From: Fastidiosipila sanguinis
GTDB taxonomy: Bacteria > Bacillota > Clostridia > Saccharofermentanales > Fastidiosipilaceae
Reading direction: 5' to 3'
Assembly: GCF_002998295.1 (NCBI RefSeq)
Contig: NZ_CP027226.1
Coordinates: forward strand, 186,001-250,000
Length of the DNA: 64,000 nucleotides
In this document: positions 8,106 through 18,196 of the stretch, one piece after another
How the letters are laid out: every line of letters starts with the position of its first letter
Position numbering within the stretch: the stretch's first letter is position 1
The notes under the pieces: generated by a model
Seen by the model: the letters and a program-made list of their open reading frames with translations, nothing else
What the model was told of the DNA's origin: nothing
Databases searched by the model: none
Program-made: the position numbers and the translations under genes

Positions 8106-9233
8106 ATGAAAAAGTTAAAATTAATGACAATTCTAGGTACAAGACCTGAAATTATTAGACTTTCTGAAGTTATTAAGAAAGCTGATAAGTACTTTGACCA
8201 TATTTTAGTACATACAGGACAAAACTATGATTATCAATTGAATCAAGTGTTCTTTGATAACTTTGGCTTGAAGGAACCAGATTACTACCTAGATAGCCCA
8301 GGGAAAGATCTAGGAGAAACTATAGGCAACATAATTGCTAAGTCATATGAGATTATTCAAAAAGAACAACCTGATGCTCTCCTGGTACTAGGTGATACAA
8401 ACTCAGCACTTTCTGCAATATCAGCAAAACGTCTTAAAGTACCTATTTTCCACATGGAAGCAGGTAATAGATGTTGGGACTGGAATGTATCAGAAATGGT
8501 AAATAGAAAAATTGTTGACCACATTAGTGATGTTAACTTACCTTATACAGAGCATGCTAGAAGATATCTTTTGTCAGAGGGTATAGATGGTAAGACTACC
8601 TTTGTTACAGGATCTCCAATGACTGAAGTTTTGGAGCAAAACAAGGAATCAATTGAAGAGTCAAAAGTTCTAGAAGAATTAGGTCTAGAGTCAGGAAAGT
8701 ATTTCTTGGTATCTGCTCATAGAGAAGAAAATATCGATAATGAAGATAAGTTCATGCGTTTAATGACAGCAATTAATAATATTGCTGAGAAATATCAATA
8801 CCCTGTAATTTTCTCTACTCACCCACGTACAAAGAACTTCATTAAGAAAAGAGATTTCAAATTCCATGAATTAGTTAGAAATCTTGAGCCATTCGGATAT
8901 TTCGATTACAACAAACTACAAAAAGAAGCTTTTTGTGTATTGTCAGATAGTGGTACTCTTTCTGAAGAGAGTGCTCTATTGAACTTCCCAGGAGTATTAA
9001 TTAGAACATCTACTGAGCGTCCTGAGGTTCTTGATCATGGAACTATAATCATTGGCGGTGTTGATACAGAAGTTGTAGAACAATCTGTAGAATTGGCTAC
9101 ATCAATGTATTTAAACAATGAAGAGACAGTTATGCCTGATGACTATATAGATAAAAATGTATCAATTAAAGTAATCAAAATAATTCAAAGCTATACAGAT
9201 ATAGTTAACAAAACTGTTTGGTTAAAGGATTAG
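8106..9233 (+). CDS. capG: UDP-N-acetylglucosamine 2-epimerase family, CapG/FnlC type
   Basis: 375-residue member of the WecB/CapG 2-epimerase family. Recognisable blocks are TILGTRPEIIRLSEV at the N-terminus, GDTNSALSA, FHMEAGNRC, SAHREENID and DSGTLSEES. In this setting it would catalyse the final C2 epimerisation to UDP-L-FucNAc, since CapE and CapF homologues sit directly upstream. GAGG lies just before the ATG. Forty bases separate it from capF, with no terminator. Confidence 0.88.
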   Translation: MKKLKLMTILGTRPEIIRLSEVIKKADKYFDHILVHTGQNYDYQLNQVFFDNFGLKEPDYYLDSPGKDLGETIGNIIAKSYEIIQKEQPDALLVLGDTNSALSAISAKRLKVPIFHMEAGNRCWDWNVSEMVNRKIVDHISDVNLPYTEHARRYLLSEGIDGKTTFVTGSPMTEVLEQNKESIEESKVLEELGLESGKYFLVSAHREENIDNEDKFMRLMTAINNIAEKYQYPVIFSTHPRTKNFIKKRDFKFHELVRNLEPFGYFDYNKLQKEAFCVLSDSGTLSEESALLNFPGVLIRTSTERPEVLDHGTIIIGGVDTEVVEQSVELATSMYLNNEETVMPDDYIDKNVSIKVIKIIQSYTDIVNKTVWLKD

Positions 9234-9271
9234 AGTAATTCAAAGAACTCAGAGTAATTGAAAGGTAAAAG

Positions 9272-10312
9272 ATGTATAAAGACGATATATTAAAGTTTTT
9301 AAAAGAAAACTTCTGGAAAATATTTTTAACTATAATACTTTTAACTATCCTTATTTTTACAGGACTAAATTTTGTGGTTCAAGGACGTTCTACCAATACT
9401 AAAAATGCAAAAATAGAAAGTGGAAATAGTGAAAGTAATGCGGATAGTTCATATTCATTTGAGCTATTTTTAGTGAATGAGCAAAGATCAGCTTTGAACT
9501 TTAGACTTTTAACTAAATTTTTGAATAATCAAGAACATAAACAAGAACTTGAAGATTATCTTAATAAGAATATCGAAGATTTGGATATAAGAAAAGAGAT
9601 ATTAGATAATATAGGGATTGAAAAGTTGAATGTAATTGAAGCTGAACTAGTTTCTGAAACTTCTACCATATTATTTAAAGTAGACTTGTCAAATAAGAGT
9701 AATGAAAATAAGAGAATTGCTGAGTTTTATTACGATTTATTAACGAATGAATCTAATCCTGTATTTAAACACCTAAATGTCTATACTATAAATCCAGTTT
9801 CTCAATATAATTCTACAGATAAAAAAGTAATCGAGAACAACGAAAGTTATACCTATAATAATAAAATTAAATCTATCATCAAGAATATACTAGCAAGCAT
9901 GGTGCTTAGCTTTATGTCAGTTCTAGTATTTGTTTATTTAAAAGAATTCTTCTCGAAAAAACTGCGCTACCCAACTACCTATTATGCAGGTAAACCTGAA
10001 AATCTATTCTATATACCAGATGATAATCAATTAAGAAAGTTAGCTTTGTATCTACAAAGAATTAGTGCCAATAATAAATTAGCACTTGTTGAAAATAATA
10101 TAGATGATGAAAGCCGAAAGATTTTTGATAAACTAAATATTAAAGTCTTAAATGAACCACTTTTATCAGCATTAGAAAACAATAACAGTGAACTAATTGA
10201 GAGTGTAATCCTGATCGTACAGAATAATAATACTGCTAGAGCTTGGTATAACGAGCAAATTGAGACAGCTAATGAATTAAACTTGCAAGTTTACAACATA
10301 CATTTAAATTAA
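9272..10312 (+). CDS. Wzz-like polysaccharide co-polymerase with a degenerate P-loop tail
   Basis: 346 residues with two membrane segments (about 14-35 and 206-225) enclosing an external domain, the topology of Wzz/CapA chain-length regulators. The cytoplasmic tail (about 230-346) ends VILIVQNNNTARAWYNEQIETANELNLQVYNIHLN-like, which resembles the last part of a bacterial tyrosine kinase. No Walker A or A' motif is present. It would set polymer length together with a Wzy polymerase at the membrane. The assignment rests on topology and position; direct sequence similarity is weak. Confidence 0.55.
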   Translation: MYKDDILKFLKENFWKIFLTIILLTILIFTGLNFVVQGRSTNTKNAKIESGNSESNADSSYSFELFLVNEQRSALNFRLLTKFLNNQEHKQELEDYLNKNIEDLDIRKEILDNIGIEKLNVIEAELVSETSTILFKVDLSNKSNENKRIAEFYYDLLTNESNPVFKHLNVYTINPVSQYNSTDKKVIENNESYTYNNKIKSIIKNILASMVLSFMSVLVFVYLKEFFSKKLRYPTTYYAGKPENLFYIPDDNQLRKLALYLQRISANNKLALVENNIDDESRKIFDKLNIKVLNEPLLSALENNNSELIESVILIVQNNNTARAWYNEQIETANELNLQVYNIHLN

Positions 10313-10336
10313 TCATAGCCATGTGAGGGAGTTTAA

Positions 10337-11506
10337 ATGAGTAATTTAGTAATTTTTAATTGGGGATACTATCCAGCTAAGACTTATGGCGGTCCTGCTA
10401 TAAGTATTGAAAATATAGTAAGAACTCTAATAAATGAATTTGAAAGCATAACAGTTATCTGCAATGCTCATGAATTGAACTCTAGTGAAAAAATTGAGGG
10501 GATAGAAGCTAATTCTATTTGCAAAGGTCTATATGGTGAAAATATTCTCTATTTAGATGAGGAGCATAAAAACGTTGGTTTCATAAAAGAAAAACTAGCA
10601 TTCTTAGGTTCTGTAGATCTAATTTATGTAAATAGCTTTTTTGCCTGGAAGCAATTAAGTATGGCTAATAAACTTAGAAAAATCTATGGTGCTAATATGC
10701 TAATTGCTCCAAGAGGTGAATTAGAAAAAAATGCTTTAGCCATCAAGGCCCCTAAGAAGAAAATATATAATGCTATTTTAAGGAACTTTTTGAATAGAGA
10801 TGATATTTTCTTTCATGCTACTAATGAATTAGAGAAAGAGAATATAAAAAGACATCTTAAAATTAAAGATGAAAGAGTTTTGATTTTAGACAATATCCCA
10901 TCCTTACCAAGTGAGAATTTTTATGAAAAATTAAATAAGACTAAGCTTGAAAATCACTTGGATCTTGTATTTATTAGTCGTATCCAAAGTAAGAAAAATC
11001 TTAAATATGCTTTGGAGTGCCTGGAAGATATACCAGAAGAAATAACTATCAAATTTGATATATATGGACCAATTGAGAATGAAGAATATTTTGATGAATG
11101 CAAAGCTGTTGCTCAGAAACTGCCTGATAATATCAATGTAAATTATAAGGGTTTAGTTTCTCACGAAGATGTTTTTAACACTTTTAGTAAATATGATTTA
11201 TTCTTTTTCCCAACACTAAGTGAGAACTTTGGCCATGTTATTGCGGAAGCACTTGCTTCTAAGGTTTTAGTTCTTACAAGTGACCAGACACCATGGAATG
11301 ATATTAATATGACCAATGCAGGTAGGGCAATTCCCTTGGAGAGTAAAACTGAATTTAGTAAATATATTTCTGATTTAGCTAAAGTTACAGATCTTGAATA
11401 TAAAAATTATAGAGATCAGGGACTTGAATATTTGGAAGGTAAGTTGAACACTGATGTTATTAAAGATAAGTACAGAAGAGAATTTAAAAATATCACAAAG
11501 CAATAA
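10337..11506 (+). CDS. GT4-family glycosyltransferase
   Basis: 389-residue GT-B enzyme. YYPAKTYGGPAISIENI near the N-terminus marks the acceptor-side Rossmann fold. The C-terminal half has FISRIQSKKNLKYALE (about residue 215), FDIYGPIEN, and the donor-binding FPTLSENFGHVIAEALASKVLVLTSD with the E-x7-E motif. It adds one sugar of the repeat unit; donor and linkage cannot be read from sequence. GAGGGAG precedes the ATG. Its 3' end overlaps the next gene by 53 bases. Confidence 0.85.
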   Translation: MSNLVIFNWGYYPAKTYGGPAISIENIVRTLINEFESITVICNAHELNSSEKIEGIEANSICKGLYGENILYLDEEHKNVGFIKEKLAFLGSVDLIYVNSFFAWKQLSMANKLRKIYGANMLIAPRGELEKNALAIKAPKKKIYNAILRNFLNRDDIFFHATNELEKENIKRHLKIKDERVLILDNIPSLPSENFYEKLNKTKLENHLDLVFISRIQSKKNLKYALECLEDIPEEITIKFDIYGPIENEEYFDECKAVAQKLPDNINVNYKGLVSHEDVFNTFSKYDLFFFPTLSENFGHVIAEALASKVLVLTSDQTPWNDINMTNAGRAIPLESKTEFSKYISDLAKVTDLEYKNYRDQGLEYLEGKLNTDVIKDKYRREFKNITKQ

Positions 11507-12704
11507 TCTTATTCTAGAAAAAGTAATTAAAGCTTTACTTTATTTTGCTGTATTATTGGCGACTTTTCCAATACCAAAGCAACTATATATTCATGTTGTT
11601 AATGCCTCAGTTTTGTCTTTGGTTTTAATATCCAATTTCATTAATAAGAGAGTTAAATTCAAAGATGCTTTTAATTCTTATACTTGTATCCTTCTTGTAT
11701 GGTTATTAATGTCAGCTATAAGTGTTTTGTATGCAGAGAGTAAAATCTTAAGCATACAGAGGACTATGGTGATATATACAGCAATTACTTATACTGTAGC
11801 TATCAACATTTATATTCAGAATAGGCAAATATTAGATAAGATTATAAGAATATTTATAGTATCTAATTTAGTTCATATTCTTATATCTTTATTTGAAATA
11901 TTAACTAATAAGTATCTATTCACTTCGCATAAAGATATAATTCCAAGCCTAATTGAAAAAAATAATCCTATATCATTTTTTAACAATCCTAATGATCTAT
12001 CTATTTTCTTATTATTCTGTTCTTTATTGGTTTTATTTTTGAGTGATAATATTTTAGCAAGACACGCTAAGCAGATTATTTTAGTGTTAAACCTTTTCTT
12101 AATGTTTAAATCAAAGGCAAGAATAGCTATATTAACTTTAATGATTGCTCTTGCGTCTTATATTTTCTTTAAAATTAAATCCTATAAATGGCGCAAGGCT
12201 ATAGCTTATTTTGTCTATATTGCAGCTATTGGTTTTACTTTATTGTTTGGCATATTTTTGATGCAAATATTAGACATGGAGAGTAATGATATTTCTCTCA
12301 TGCAGAGATTAAACTACATGAAAAATGGTTTGCTATATCTAAAAGACACAAGTGGTTTTGGAATTGGAGCAGGCAATATTCCATATTATTTTACGAACAA
12401 ACCTTACTATAATGTGTATGGAATATTTCAAATGCATAACTGGTGGATTGAAACTATGGTTGAGTATGGTGTATTCTTTTTTGCATTATATTTTACCTGG
12501 TATCTTAAATCGCTATTCAGATCTTTACAAGGTATGTTAAAGTACTTTGAAAATGAGGTTTATGGGTTTTTAACCGCCTTTTATGTATGTTTTGTAATTG
12601 CAGCAATCGCTCCAAGTACTATTTATCCATTTATATGGGTATGGATTCTTAATGCTTTAGCTAGTCTGCTCTTGGAAAAAAACTATAGATTTACTAATGA
12701 TTAG
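11454..12704 (+). CDS. Wzy/O-antigen ligase-like polymerase membrane protein
   Basis: 416-residue integral membrane protein with about 10-12 hydrophobic segments. The larger external loop near the C-terminus (GIGAGNIPYYF ... MHNWWIETMVEYG) is typical of Wzy polymerases and O-antigen ligases. It probably polymerises lipid-linked repeat units on the outer face of the membrane. ATG 11454 lies inside the previous gene with GGAAGG 13 bases upstream, suggesting translational coupling; no later start in this frame has a better site. Two further ligase-like genes lie downstream, so its exact role (polymerase or ligase) is open. Confidence 0.7.
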   Translation: MLLKISTEENLKISQSNNLILEKVIKALLYFAVLLATFPIPKQLYIHVVNASVLSLVLISNFINKRVKFKDAFNSYTCILLVWLLMSAISVLYAESKILSIQRTMVIYTAITYTVAINIYIQNRQILDKIIRIFIVSNLVHILISLFEILTNKYLFTSHKDIIPSLIEKNNPISFFNNPNDLSIFLLFCSLLVLFLSDNILARHAKQIILVLNLFLMFKSKARIAILTLMIALASYIFFKIKSYKWRKAIAYFVYIAAIGFTLLFGIFLMQILDMESNDISLMQRLNYMKNGLLYLKDTSGFGIGAGNIPYYFTNKPYYNVYGIFQMHNWWIETMVEYGVFFFALYFTWYLKSLFRSLQGMLKYFENEVYGFLTAFYVCFVIAAIAPSTIYPFIWVWILNALASLLLEKNYRFTND

Positions 12705-12733
12705 AATATTGGAGATGGAGTTTTACGGACTTT

Positions 12734-13849
12734 ATGAAAATTTTGCATATTATAAGCTCAGATGGTGGTGGAATATCTAGCTTTGTCAAAAATATAGTGA
12801 GCGAAAATAATAATCTGCATCAACATACAGTTATGTCATTTGGAGAGTATGGTAGTAAATTTAAAGAACTGGAAATAGCAAAGCAGGTAAGGCTAATCAA
12901 CATGCCAAGACCAAAAATTGTTGGTATGCGTAATTTCTTGAAATTCCTTAATGAGTTTTTTAAAGAGAATAAATTTGATCTTATTGAATCGCATATACAA
13001 GGTATACATGCAATACCATTTAAATTTTATGCTAAGAAAAATAAAAATGGTAAATTTGCTATACACTCACACCAGACGGACTTTGTGTTTGGTAGAGAAA
13101 AAAGTTTTAAAGAAAAGATAATATATAAAACTAATCCATTTATTAACAATAGCTTGGCTAATGTGAAGATAGCTTGTGGTGAAGCAGCTGCTGAGTATGC
13201 TTTTGCTAGTACAAAAAATGTATACATTATAAGAAACTCAGTTGATGTTAGTAAGTTTATTACAGAGACAAAACCAGATTATAAAGCAAATCAAATAAGA
13301 ATTGGACATGTTGGGAGACATAGTTCAGCAAAGAATTTAAATTTTCTAATTGCCTTAATGGAAGCGTTTAAACTAGATAATTTGCCTTATAGAGTAGATT
13401 TATATTCATATGGTGAAGGGGAGCTGACTGAAGATTTTAGAACAAAGATTAATGAGAGATCTCTTACTGAATCCATTCATTTAGAAGGTAGAAAAGATGA
13501 CATATATAATTATGTTAAAAATATGGATGTAATTGTGTTACCTTCTTTTAGTGAAGGTTTACCTACAGTAGCTATAGAAGCTCAAGCGGCTCGTGTGCCT
13601 ATAATTATCTCTGATAGAGTTACACACGAAGTTGATTTACAAGTTGGACTTGTAAAATATCTACCTATAGAGCCACCTCTCAAGGCCGTAGAACAATGGA
13701 AACTTGCTATAGTTGAGTATAAAGAAGATCAAGAAAAAATGGACATTACAAAAACAGAGCTTCTAAAACTCCTTGATGCTCAAGGATTTACCACAGGAGC
13801 CATGATTAAAAATTACAACAATATGCTTGGTGATGTTTTTAATTCTTAA
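12734..13849 (+). CDS. GT4-family glycosyltransferase
   Basis: 371-residue GT-B glycosyltransferase. MKILHIISSDGGGISSFVKN forms the glycine-rich acceptor-side start. RIGHVGRHSSAKNLNFLIALMEAF and LPSFSEGLPTVAIEAQAARVPIIISD carry the GT4 donor-site E-x7-E motif. Donor sugar not predictable. It is the third GT4 of the locus. Its 3' end overlaps the 3' end of the opposite-strand flippase gene by 11 bases, with no room for a terminator between them. Confidence 0.85.
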   Translation: MKILHIISSDGGGISSFVKNIVSENNNLHQHTVMSFGEYGSKFKELEIAKQVRLINMPRPKIVGMRNFLKFLNEFFKENKFDLIESHIQGIHAIPFKFYAKKNKNGKFAIHSHQTDFVFGREKSFKEKIIYKTNPFINNSLANVKIACGEAAAEYAFASTKNVYIIRNSVDVSKFITETKPDYKANQIRIGHVGRHSSAKNLNFLIALMEAFKLDNLPYRVDLYSYGEGELTEDFRTKINERSLTESIHLEGRKDDIYNYVKNMDVIVLPSFSEGLPTVAIEAQAARVPIIISDRVTHEVDLQVGLVKYLPIEPPLKAVEQWKLAIVEYKEDQEKMDITKTELLKLLDAQGFTTGAMIKNYNNMLGDVFNS

Positions 13850-15209
13850 TTTTACTAAGTAGTGATTTTATTTCCGCTCTATAAGTATAAGTTAAAAGTA
13901 TTAGGTACAGAATGTAAAGACTCATACCTAATAGTAGGTTTTTGACTAAATAAGCAGATACGAAGAAGACAAATAAGTATGAAACTATAACTGTAAGTTC
14001 TTTCTTGTTGCTTTTTAGCTCAGGGAATGAAACTTTGATGGAGTATATATACCAAAGAATATAACTTACTGGGGTTGAAAATGCTACATAATGAATCTTA
14101 CCTGTTAGTGCATAAGCTAATAGAGCAAGAGCGAAAGAGAGTGCTACTCCAAGTATAGAATCTCTAAAGTATTGATATTCGCTTTTACTTGTTTTATAAA
14201 GATTTTGAATTAAGATTTTGATTAGTATAATAAATGGAATTGACAAGAAGGTAAGGGCTAAGAAGTCTATTGATTGAACGAATTTTGGTAGAATCGATTT
14301 TATTATGAATGCAAAAATAAAGAATGATAATGAAGCATAAATTCCACTTAATAATGCGATAGATTTTATAAACATATTTGCGTTGCTATCAGATCTCTGA
14401 GCGATTCTATTATAAAAAACACTACTTACTGCATGTACAACAAGCAAAATAACGTTCAATACGTTATTTTGGAAAGCAAATTGGGCGAAGCTTTCTATAG
14501 GGAAGTAAATATTAATGATTTGTGCTCCAGCGTTACCCATAAGAGTAATAGACATATTAGCAATGAGAATGAAGATTCCAATTCTTATTGTGTTAGCTGC
14601 AGATTTTAAATCCAGACCATTTGCAAATCCAAATGTTCTCCTGAAGTTATATCTTAATATAAGTACAGAATATAGATAGCTTGCAATATTCAAAATTATA
14701 TAAAAATGGAAGGATTCGGATTTTAAAACGAAAACGGCTAAAAGGAGAGTAATGATATAGATAATACTAGAAAATATATTTGATTTAGCAGTTAGAGAGA
14801 AGTTACCAGTAGCATTATATATACTATCGTAGTAGTTTTTCAGGTTTACAAATAGTGAAGCAACGGATAGGAATACTAGTATAGGATTATTAAGTGCTAT
14901 AGAAATTGAAAGCATTATTATAAACATAATTATTTGCATAATGCTTGCAAAGTTATGATCGTTATGTATAGTTTTGCGATCAAGTTTTTGTAGATCTTTT
15001 CCACCATATTTGATATATGCTCCATCACTAAACCCTAGTCCCAAAATAAAAATATAGTTTAGATAAAGAATGTACTCTCTGTAATATCCATAGTTATCTA
15101 CACTAAGCATGTATGGAAGAACAAAGCTTATAATAAATCCTGTTCCAAATTTAACTATATTGGAAAAGCTTACTTGCAAAATATCAGTTAATGTCTTATT
15201 TGTCTTCAT
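13839..15209 (-). CDS. Wzx-like polysaccharide flippase (MATE/MOP superfamily)
   Basis: 456 residues, almost entirely membrane-spanning (about 12 segments). It begins ILQVSFSNIVKFGTGFIISFVLPYMLSVDNYGYYREYILYLNY-like, the usual start of the polysaccharide-transport MOP family. It would move lipid-linked repeat units across the cytoplasmic membrane. Unusually for this locus it is on the minus strand, between two + strand genes, and needs its own promoter in the short gap before ugd (15210-15299). It overlaps the converging glycosyltransferase gene by 11 bases. Confidence 0.75.
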   Translation of the reverse strand: MKTNKTLTDILQVSFSNIVKFGTGFIISFVLPYMLSVDNYGYYREYILYLNYIFILGLGFSDGAYIKYGGKDLQKLDRKTIHNDHNFASIMQIIMFIIMLSISIALNNPILVFLSVASLFVNLKNYYDSIYNATGNFSLTAKSNIFSSIIYIITLLLAVFVLKSESFHFYIILNIASYLYSVLILRYNFRRTFGFANGLDLKSAANTIRIGIFILIANMSITLMGNAGAQIINIYFPIESFAQFAFQNNVLNVILLVVHAVSSVFYNRIAQRSDSNANMFIKSIALLSGIYASLSFFIFAFIIKSILPKFVQSIDFLALTFLSIPFIILIKILIQNLYKTSKSEYQYFRDSILGVALSFALALLAYALTGKIHYVAFSTPVSYILWYIYSIKVSFPELKSNKKELTVIVSYLFVFFVSAYLVKNLLLGMSLYILYLILLTYTYRAEIKSLLSKIKN

Positions 15210-15299
15210 GTTAAAACCTTTTAAATAATTAAATTCTTAATATATGTGTTGATTCTTGCTATAATACTATAATCAAGGAAATAAAAGTAGGAGAAAAAT

Positions 15300-16469
15300 A
15301 TGAAAATAGCAGTTGTAGGATTAGGTTATGTAGGTTTATCAATTTCTGTTCTTTTAGCACAACACAATGAAGTTGTGGCCAATGATCTAATGGCTGAAAA
15401 AGTAGATATGGTAAATAAGAAGATTTCACCTATAGTTGATGCAGACATAGAATACTATCTACAAAATAAAAGTTTGAATCTGAGAGCAACAATGGATAAG
15501 GAAGAAACTTATAAAGGAGCCGATTATGTAATTATTGCAACTCCTACAGACTATGATGTCGACAAAGATTTCTTCAATACAAAATCTGTTGAAGCTGTTA
15601 TTAAAGAAGCGCTTGAGTTTGCACCAGATAGCACAATCGTAATTAAATCTACAATTCCAGTAGGATATACAGAACGAATTCGTAAAGAGTTTTCTACTGA
15701 TAATATTATATTCTCTCCAGAATTTTTGCGTGAGGGAAGAGCACTCTATGATAACCTGCACCCATCTCGTATTGTTGTTGGAGGCAAGACTCCTGAGGCA
15801 GTGCGTTTTGCAGAGCTTTTGCAAGAAGGTGCTATTGATGAAGATATTCCCGTATTATTTACAGAGTCAAGTGAAGCAGAGTCAATTAAACTTTTCTCAA
15901 ATACATACTTAGCCCTACGTGTAGCCTATTTTAATGAGTTGGATACCTATGCAGAGGTCAAAGGTCTAGATGCAGAAGCTGTTATCAAGGGAGTAAGTTT
16001 AGACCCTAGAATTGGTGACTTCTACAATAACCCTTCATTTGGTTATGGTGGATACTGCTTGCCAAAAGATACTAAGCAATTGAGAGCTAACTATAAAGAT
16101 ATCCCAGAAGTGCTTATATCTGCAATTGTTTTGTCAAATAGAACACGTAAGGATTATATTTCTCAACAGATTCTTAGTCACAAGCCAGAAGTTGTCGGTA
16201 TTTATAAACTCGCTATGAAATCTGGTTCAGATAACTATAGACATTCTTCAGTTCTCGGAATCATGAAGAGACTAAGAGCAGAAGGCGTCAGAGTAGTGCT
16301 CTATGAACCTATGCTCCAAGAAAAAGATAATATCTATAAGTATGAGATTATTGATGATTTGGAAGAGTTTAAAAATATGTCAGATATAATTGTTACAAAT
16401 AGATATAGTGCAGATCTAGCTGATGTTAAAGAAAAAGTCTACACTCGTGACCTGTTCAAGAGAGATTAA
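15300..16469 (+). CDS. ugd: UDP-glucose 6-dehydrogenase
   Basis: 389-residue UDP-glucose/GDP-mannose dehydrogenase family enzyme. NAD site [17 protein letters not shown] (residues 4-20), [10 protein letters not shown], and the catalytic cysteine region [15 protein letters not shown] (Cys about residue 260). It oxidises UDP-Glc to UDP-GlcA using two NAD+. With the 4-epimerase at 5887 it would also supply UDP-GalA. Slightly short, like the Streptococcus HasB type. GTAGGAG precedes the ATG; two overlapping TATAAT hexamers at 15260-15273 suggest its own promoter. Confidence 0.92.
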   Translation: MKIAVVGLGYVGLSISVLLAQHNEVVANDLMAEKVDMVNKKISPIVDADIEYYLQNKSLNLRATMDKEETYKGADYVIIATPTDYDVDKDFFNTKSVEAVIKEALEFAPDSTIVIKSTIPVGYTERIRKEFSTDNIIFSPEFLREGRALYDNLHPSRIVVGGKTPEAVRFAELLQEGAIDEDIPVLFTESSEAESIKLFSNTYLALRVAYFNELDTYAEVKGLDAEAVIKGVSLDPRIGDFYNNPSFGYGGYCLPKDTKQLRANYKDIPEVLISAIVLSNRTRKDYISQQILSHKPEVVGIYKLAMKSGSDNYRHSSVLGIMKRLRAEGVRVVLYEPMLQEKDNIYKYEIIDDLEEFKNMSDIIVTNRYSADLADVKEKVYTRDLFKRD

Positions 16470-16535
16470 TTGGGAGAGTGGAGAGTAATCTACAGAGTAA
16501 CAGTTTAAGTTAAATTGTAATCTTTGGAATCTATC

Positions 16536-18074
16536 ATGAATGTAAAAACAACTTTTAGTAAGTTTAAAATCTATTCTTTATATTTCTGGATACTTTTGTT
16601 CTGTTCATTACTGAATGAAGCTCATGACTATGCATTTATTGTTAGTACAATAAATGTTGTTGTGTTCTCTTTTGGTATGCTTTTGGTAATTAATAAATTT
16701 TCTTCGTCGGAGACTAGTGTTTACGAACAGAATAAGAAAAGGCGACTTAGTTTCTCAGAGGATAAAGAATTAATTGTTCTGACTGTATTTTGGTGCTTGA
16801 ATCTGCTATCTGTATTTCTGAATCATCAATACAATACCGGAGCAAACCTACAAACTTTAATGTACATGTTTCTGCAGTTTTACTTGATTTATGACCGCAT
16901 TGGAACTAATAACTTGGAACATAAGAAAAGTTTTTTCAAAAAGCTAGGGGCATTTCTAGTTGTTTTTACTATGACTGTAAATATACTCAGTTTGATTATG
17001 TTTATCCTGGGAATAAGAATTCAGGTGAATCAGGTCTATGTTATCGGATTTGATAACACGAGCAACAGATTGTGGGGATTCTTCAATCCTAATGCAGGTG
17101 CAGCCTTGGCAATTATTAGTATAGCTTTTTCGCTGTATTTCATTGCATACGCAGATCGCAAAACAGCGAAAGTAATTAACGTAATAAATATTTTAATTCA
17201 ATATCTTTACATCGTGTTGGCTCATAGTAGATCTGCACTGATTGGATTAGCAGTCTTTATATTCTTTGTAATTTTAGCTGCTCTATATAATTTGCAAATT
17301 AAAATAATGCGCCAGAAGTTGGGGGAATTTGAAAAACGTGATCAGAATAGACTTTCTGCTGATAAGACAAAAGCTTTTGCAATTTCAACAGCACTCTCGA
17401 TATGTTTATCGGTTTTGATTATTAGCAGTACTGTTTTTGTAAGACCATATTTAATGAGAATACCTGTAGATACTGATAGTGCTTTTGAAATAATTGATAA
17501 CAGCTTGAATCTTAGAATTAAAAATAAGAACTCAGGAATATTTATAGGATCTGATGCTTTGAAGAAGATCTCTCCAGAGAGAAGCACAGCAGCTCAATTG
17601 ATTGATCCAAGTAGGGGAAGAATATTATTTTGGCTGGAGACAATTAAGCTTCTCAATGATAAACCCTTGGTAGGAGTTTCATACTTTGGAGTTATAGAGG
17701 AAGTCACTGCAGCAGTAGAATCACCAACAGCTAAAGCAGAAATTCAGGCTGGTGGAATTCATAGTTCATTAATCTCTATTGTTGGAGCCTCAGGCCTTTT
17801 GGGCTTAATAGTCTTTATGATTTATTTTTTCTTGCAAAATTTAAGCATAATCAAAATGTTTTATCTACAATACACGTTGAGGCATTCGTTGAATCTATCA
17901 ATGATAATAATTTATGCATTAGTTATTGCATTTATTATTATTGATTTGGTCGAGACACGTTTGCTTTATACCATGAACTTTATGTCGTTATTTTTCTGGT
18001 TCTTTATGGGAATACTACAAGATCTTAGTAAAGAAAGTATGAAGGAAGAACTTAATTTTAATAGTGTATTGTAA
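16536..18074 (+). CDS. O-antigen ligase-like membrane protein (paralogue 1)
   Basis: About 512 residues. Around ten membrane segments, with a hydrophilic region (about residues 305-385) between the last two groups. Motifs shared with the next gene are GFDxxSNRLWGxxNPN, SRGRILFWLETIKLLNDKPLVGVS and GGIHSSLISIVGASGLLGL; these correspond to the O-antigen ligase/Wzy_C pattern. Probable role is transfer or polymerisation of lipid-linked glycan outside the cell. ATG 16536 is chosen with a weak GGAA site; TTG 16524 is the alternative. Near-duplicate in architecture of the gene at 18197. Confidence 0.65.
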   Translation: MNVKTTFSKFKIYSLYFWILLFCSLLNEAHDYAFIVSTINVVVFSFGMLLVINKFSSSETSVYEQNKKRRLSFSEDKELIVLTVFWCLNLLSVFLNHQYNTGANLQTLMYMFLQFYLIYDRIGTNNLEHKKSFFKKLGAFLVVFTMTVNILSLIMFILGIRIQVNQVYVIGFDNTSNRLWGFFNPNAGAALAIISIAFSLYFIAYADRKTAKVINVINILIQYLYIVLAHSRSALIGLAVFIFFVILAALYNLQIKIMRQKLGEFEKRDQNRLSADKTKAFAISTALSICLSVLIISSTVFVRPYLMRIPVDTDSAFEIIDNSLNLRIKNKNSGIFIGSDALKKISPERSTAAQLIDPSRGRILFWLETIKLLNDKPLVGVSYFGVIEEVTAAVESPTAKAEIQAGGIHSSLISIVGASGLLGLIVFMIYFFLQNLSIIKMFYLQYTLRHSLNLSMIIIYALVIAFIIIDLVETRLLYTMNFMSLFFWFFMGILQDLSKESMKEELNFNSVL

Positions 18075-18131
18075 TAAGTTTTTAAGCTTTTCTAAATTGA
18101 GTCAACTTTTAACTAGGAAATAAGTTTAAAA

Positions 18132-18140
18132 TGTTATAAT
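18132..18140 (+). promoter_or_regulatory. Extended -10 promoter before the second ligase-like gene
   Basis: TGTTATAAT, a perfect extended -10 (TGnTATAAT), 57 bases before the start at 18197. No good -35 box is seen, as is common for extended -10 promoters. It implies that the second paralogue can be expressed separately from the first. Confidence 0.5.
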
Positions 18141-18196
18141 ACAGGCAACATTATTGTCGGTATTTTTAACTTTTACCTGCAGGAATGGAGCATTTA

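Noticed and set aside
15245-15273. A full -35/-10 promoter for ugd
   Set aside because: Two TATAAT hexamers overlap here, but TTGATT lies only 5 or 13 bases upstream of them, so no properly spaced pair exists; mentioned only as possible.
15459-15824. A 121-codon minus-strand frame antisense to ugd
   Set aside because: The ugd frame is fully conserved and explains the sequence; the antisense product is Cys/Ser-rich noise without a start site.
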